A stretch of DNA of 25,011 bases from an uncultured Bacilli bacterium. Lineage in GTDB: Bacteria > Bacillota_I > Bacilli_A > RF39 > UBA660. Positions 22,866-25,011 of the stretch are shown here, one piece after another. Both the position numbers and the translations under genes were made by a program. The notes beneath the pieces were generated by a model. That model ran no database searches. It was not told where the DNA came from and was given only the letters and a program-made list of their open reading frames with translations. Position 1 is the first letter of the stretch; the number at the start of each line of letters is the position of its first letter. Location of the stretch: contig CAKPDJ010000019.1 in the NCBI GenBank assembly GCA_934148875.1, positions 1 through 25,011 of the forward strand, in the 5' to 3' direction.

Positions 22866-23480
22866 ATGCTTTATTATATATCGATTATTAGTTTACTAGT
22901 ATCTTTATCCATAGATTTTTTGGTAGCTGGCATTTCTATAGGTGTATCTGGTATTAGAGTACCAAAAAAATCTATTTTGTTTCTAAGTTTTACTAATACC
23001 CTATTTTTAGTTATTTCTTTTATATTTGGCAACATCATTTCTAAATATATTAATTCTAAAATAATATCATTACTACCATCAATAATTTTCATTATTTTTG
23101 GATTAGAAAAAGTACTAGAAACAGTGATACATAATTTACCACACAAAAAATATCATATTAATATTTTTAATACAGTTTTAGTTTTACAAATATATAATAA
23201 TCCATCTAAAATTGATTTAGATAAATCAAAAACTCTATCTATAAAGGAATTAATTATACTGGCATTATCTTTATCTTTAGATAACTTTGTTATTGGGATT
23301 GGATTATGTATTTTCAATTATCACTTATTATTTATTATAGTTAGTAATTTATTGATTAGTTATTTTTTCTTTTATATTGCAAATAGATGTTTCATTAATT
23401 TTTCAAAAATAAAAAATGCTGATTTTTCATGGTTAAGTGGCTTAATTTTTTTAATTATCGGAATTTATCGATTATTTTAA
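22866..23480 (+). CDS. ytaF: Sporulation membrane protein YtaF (MntP-like)
   Basis: YtaF is a membrane protein of the MntP/LysE-like group, linked to sporulation in Bacillus; the transported ion is not established. The 204-residue protein has six predicted membrane segments in two similar halves. The first begins SLLVSLSIDFLVAGISIGVSG and the second ILALSLSLDNFVIGIGLCIF, each with the membrane-embedded Asp (Ser-Ile/Leu-Asp) typical of MntP proteins. The cytoplasmic link carries NNPSKIDLDKS, which matches the YtaF-specific P-x-x-x-D-x-D-x-S pattern. AAGGTGATATT precedes the ATG. It is followed 45 bases later by an alpha/beta hydrolase on the same strand. CATATATT upstream loosely resembles a sigma-E -10. 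Confidence 0.85.
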   Translation: MLYYISIISLLVSLSIDFLVAGISIGVSGIRVPKKSILFLSFTNTLFLVISFIFGNIISKYINSKIISLLPSIIFIIFGLEKVLETVIHNLPHKKYHINIFNTVLVLQIYNNPSKIDLDKSKTLSIKELIILALSLSLDNFVIGIGLCIFNYHLLFIIVSNLLISYFFFYIANRCFINFSKIKNADFSWLSGLIFLIIGIYRLF

Positions 23481-23525
23481 TTATACACTTTCATTCTTCA
23501 TACATATATTATATTAGGTGATACT

Positions 23526-24284
23526 ATGTATTTTACTTATGAAGATTTAAAAATGTATTATGAAAAATATGGTGATAATAAAAGAAGCATTATTATTTTG
23601 CCTGGTTGGGGTGAAACTAGAAAAACATTTAATTATATGATTCAATTTTTAAAGAATTTCTTTACTGTTTATATTGTTGATTACCCAGGATTTGGTAATA
23701 GTCAAACTCCTGATAGAGATTTAACGATTTATGAATATAGCAGTTTAATTCATGAATGGATAACAAGTTTAAATGTAGAAAATCCAATTTTAATAGGTCA
23801 TTCTTTTGGAGGACGTATAATCACAGTGTTAACTGGTTACTATCAGTATAATTATGATAATGTCATCATGATGAATGCTGCTGGTATTAAACCTAAAAAA
23901 AGTATCATATCGAGATGTAAAACTATGATATATAAGTTCTTAAACAAATTAAGTAATTTATTACCAAGCAGTAGTAAAAATAAACTTAAAAACTTCTTGT
24001 TTTCTCATTTTGCTTCTAGTGACTATAAGAATTTAGATTCGAAAATGAGACAAACATTTAAAAATGTAGTTAATGAAGATTTAAAGCCCTATCTAAAATG
24101 CATCAAATCAAAAGTGTTACTTATATGGGGAAATAAAGATGAAGCAACACCAGTTAAAGATGGAAATACTATGCATAAGTTAATTCCGAATTCTGAACTC
24201 ATAGTCCTAGATGGTGTTGATCACTTTACATATCTTAGAAATCCCCAATTAATAAACCAAATAATTTATGAACAATTAAAATAA
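23526..24284 (+). CDS. Alpha/beta hydrolase
   Basis: This 252-residue soluble hydrolase has the full catalytic triad: Ser93 in the nucleophile elbow GHSFGG (91-96), Asp205 (WGNKDEATPV) and His233 (DGVDHFTYL). The oxyanion-hole segment is LPGWGE (25-30) and the strand VDYPGFGNS (51-59) precedes the cap. The cap region (about 120-185) is basic and helical (KTMIYKFLNKLSNLLP), which may favour lipid or membrane-proximal substrates. Substrate and pathway cannot be told from sequence. AGGTGATACT precedes the ATG. It sits 45 bases after ytaF, with no terminator seen between them, so a shared transcript is possible. Confidence 0.92.
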   Translation: MYFTYEDLKMYYEKYGDNKRSIIILPGWGETRKTFNYMIQFLKNFFTVYIVDYPGFGNSQTPDRDLTIYEYSSLIHEWITSLNVENPILIGHSFGGRIITVLTGYYQYNYDNVIMMNAAGIKPKKSIISRCKTMIYKFLNKLSNLLPSSSKNKLKNFLFSHFASSDYKNLDSKMRQTFKNVVNEDLKPYLKCIKSKVLLIWGNKDEATPVKDGNTMHKLIPNSELIVLDGVDHFTYLRNPQLINQIIYEQLK

Positions 24285-24315
24285 AACAGTAGATAACCTA
24301 CACCTACTGTTTTTA
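24283..24315 (+). terminator. Intrinsic terminator after the hydrolase gene
   Basis: A perfect 10-bp stem (AAAACAGTAG/CTACTGTTTT) with an 11-nt loop is followed by TTTTAAT. It overlaps the stop codon. Confidence 0.82.
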
Positions 24316-24354
24316 ATATGACTTAATATTTTTATATAATAATATATAATTAAT

Positions 24355-24708
24355 TTATTTTGAATTCTCTAATTTTTCTATTTCTTTTATTTCTTCTATT
24401 GATAAACCTGTAGTTTTAGAAATATCTTTTATAGATATAGTATTTAGTTTCAAAAGATTCCTAGCTATTTCAAGTTGTTTTTCTTTTTTGCCTTCATCAA
24501 TCCCAGTAAGGCGCATATCTTCCATATCAAATGCTCTTCTTTCTTCTACATCATACGCTCCAGCAAACTTTGGATCCATTAATAACTCTTCTATCTTATT
24601 TACCGCTTTCATATAATTACCATCTTCCTTAAATTCAGTCTCTAATTCTTCTATACTCTCTGCTTTTAATAACTTCACAAACTTAACTATATCACTATCT
24701 ACAGTTAA
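24355..24708 (-). pseudogene. Headless duplicate of the 3' end of the Rpn-type gene
   Basis: The reading frame is open from just after a TAA at 24709-24711 to the stop at 24355. It begins LTVDSDIVKFVKLLKAES, which is the middle of an Rpn/PD-(D/E)XK transposase-like protein. There is no catalytic N-terminal part and no start codon with a ribosome binding site; a GTG at 24678 is poor. Its 118 codons match the C-terminal part of the next copy almost exactly for 55 codons, then diverge around the GKKEKQ segment, and end with the same SIEEIKEIE motif. It starts immediately after the stop of that copy, so it is best read as the trailing half of a tandem duplication and not as an independent gene. 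Confidence 0.7.
24494..24657. repeat. Direct repeat, left copy (partner at 24848-25011)
   Basis: This 164-base segment matches 24848-25011 with about four single-base differences. The offset is 354 bases, a multiple of three, so the reading frame is kept. The repeat continues past the window edge and more weakly toward 24360/24714. Confidence 0.9.
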
Positions 24709-24711
24709 TTA

Positions 24712-25011
24712 TCATTTGGTTTCTATTTCTTTTATTTCCTCTATAGATAATCCTGTATATTTAGAAACTAAATTATAATCATCAATATCTTTAAGCATAT
24801 TCTTAGCTATTTCTCTTTTACCTTCAGTTAGTCCAATGGCTTTTCCTTCATCAATCCCAGTAAGACGCATATCTTCCATATCAAATGCTCTTCTCTCTTC
24901 TACATCATATGCTCCAGCAAACTTTGGATCCATTAATAACTCTTCTATCTTATTTACCGCTTTCATATAATTACCATCTTCCTTAAACTCAGTCTCTAAT
25001 TCTTCTATACT
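24712..25011 (-). CDS. Rpn family recombination-promoting nuclease/putative transposase, C-terminal part (runs off right edge)
   Basis: The frame is open from the window edge to TGA at 24712-24714. The visible 99 residues include ELETEFKEDGNYMKAVNKI, EERRAFDMEDMRLTGIDEGK, a second short GKREIAKNML helix and SIEEIKEIE at the end. This pattern (acidic helix, then MEDMRLTGIDEG repeats of Gly-Lys-Glu type) is the familiar C-terminal tail of PD-(D/E)XK nuclease family transposases (Rpn/PDDEXK_2). Those proteins promote RecA-independent recombination. The catalytic N-terminal domain lies outside the window, so activity cannot be judged. The copy downstream at 24355-24708 duplicates this end. Confidence 0.75.
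   Translation of the reverse strand, partial: SIEELETEFKEDGNYMKAVNKIEELLMDPKFAGAYDVEERRAFDMEDMRLTGIDEGKAIGLTEGKREIAKNMLKDIDDYNLVSKYTGLSIEEIKEIETK
24848..25011. repeat. Direct repeat, right copy (partner at 24494-24657)
   Basis: This is the second copy of the 354-base-offset tandem repeat within the Rpn-type gene. It is cut by the end of the window. Most of the differences from the left copy are transitions, suggesting a recent duplication. Confidence 0.9.

Noticed and set aside
1..25011. CRISPR arrays, tRNA or rRNA genes, intact insertion sequences
   Set aside because: I looked for regularly spaced repeats, cloverleaf-type segments and inverted-repeat-flanked transposases and saw none.

Overview
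This window looks like a stretch of chromosome from an AT-rich, Gram-positive, spore-forming Bacillota, probably an uncultured gut-type lineage. The sequence is very AT-rich by eye. UGA is used as a stop codon (rsmE, yceD), so this is not a Mycoplasma-type code. The spoIIGA-sigE pair, ytaF, the ylbN(yceD)-rpmF pair next to ylbM, and a 6S RNA beside a TcdA-type gene are all Bacillota arrangements. The exact order cannot be fixed from the sequence alone.

Layout. (1) 1-446: the start of a type IV prepilin-like gene running off the left edge, a decayed pilin/glycine-rich remnant, and the ftsK terminator. (2) 447-8702, all minus strand: ftsK/spoIIIE; rsmE with a membrane-anchored coiled-coil protein; two membrane-anchored extracytoplasmic proteins, one behind a promoter with a G10 tract in its spacer; spoIIGA-sigE; and yceD-rpmF. 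(3) 8810-13100: ylbM (tmcAL) on the plus strand, then a small unknown gene, pyruvate kinase, a possible 46-residue ORF and formamidopyrimidine-DNA glycosylase on the minus strand. (4) 13110-18106: a six-gene minus-strand cluster of TetR regulator, ABC ATPase, two ABC-2 permeases, a small protein and a membrane-flavodoxin fusion. A promoter with two adjacent perfect palindromic operators precedes it. (5) 18198-22740: polA, then a divergent SOS pair (lexA and a 47-residue membrane protein) with a LexA-type box in each promoter, then a TcdA/ThiF-family gene preceded by a long-hairpin RNA that I read as 6S RNA. (6) 22866-25011: ytaF, an alpha/beta hydrolase, and two tandem copies of the 3' end of an Rpn/PD-(D/E)XK-type gene, one of them a headless remnant.

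How the parts connect. Several genes serve DNA maintenance (ftsK, polA, mutM, lexA) and sporulation (spoIIGA-sigE, ytaF, possibly ftsK acting as SpoIIIE). The most interesting regulatory DNA is the G10 tract between a perfect -35 and a near-perfect -10 at 5216-5246. It has the layout of a phase-variable promoter and drives a predicted surface-exposed protein. Second is the lexA divergent region, where a tiny single-span membrane protein occupies the position YneA has in Bacillus and is a candidate minimal SOS cell-division inhibitor. No CRISPR array, tRNA, rRNA or intact insertion sequence was seen. All functional calls come from motif recognition by eye; no database search was run.
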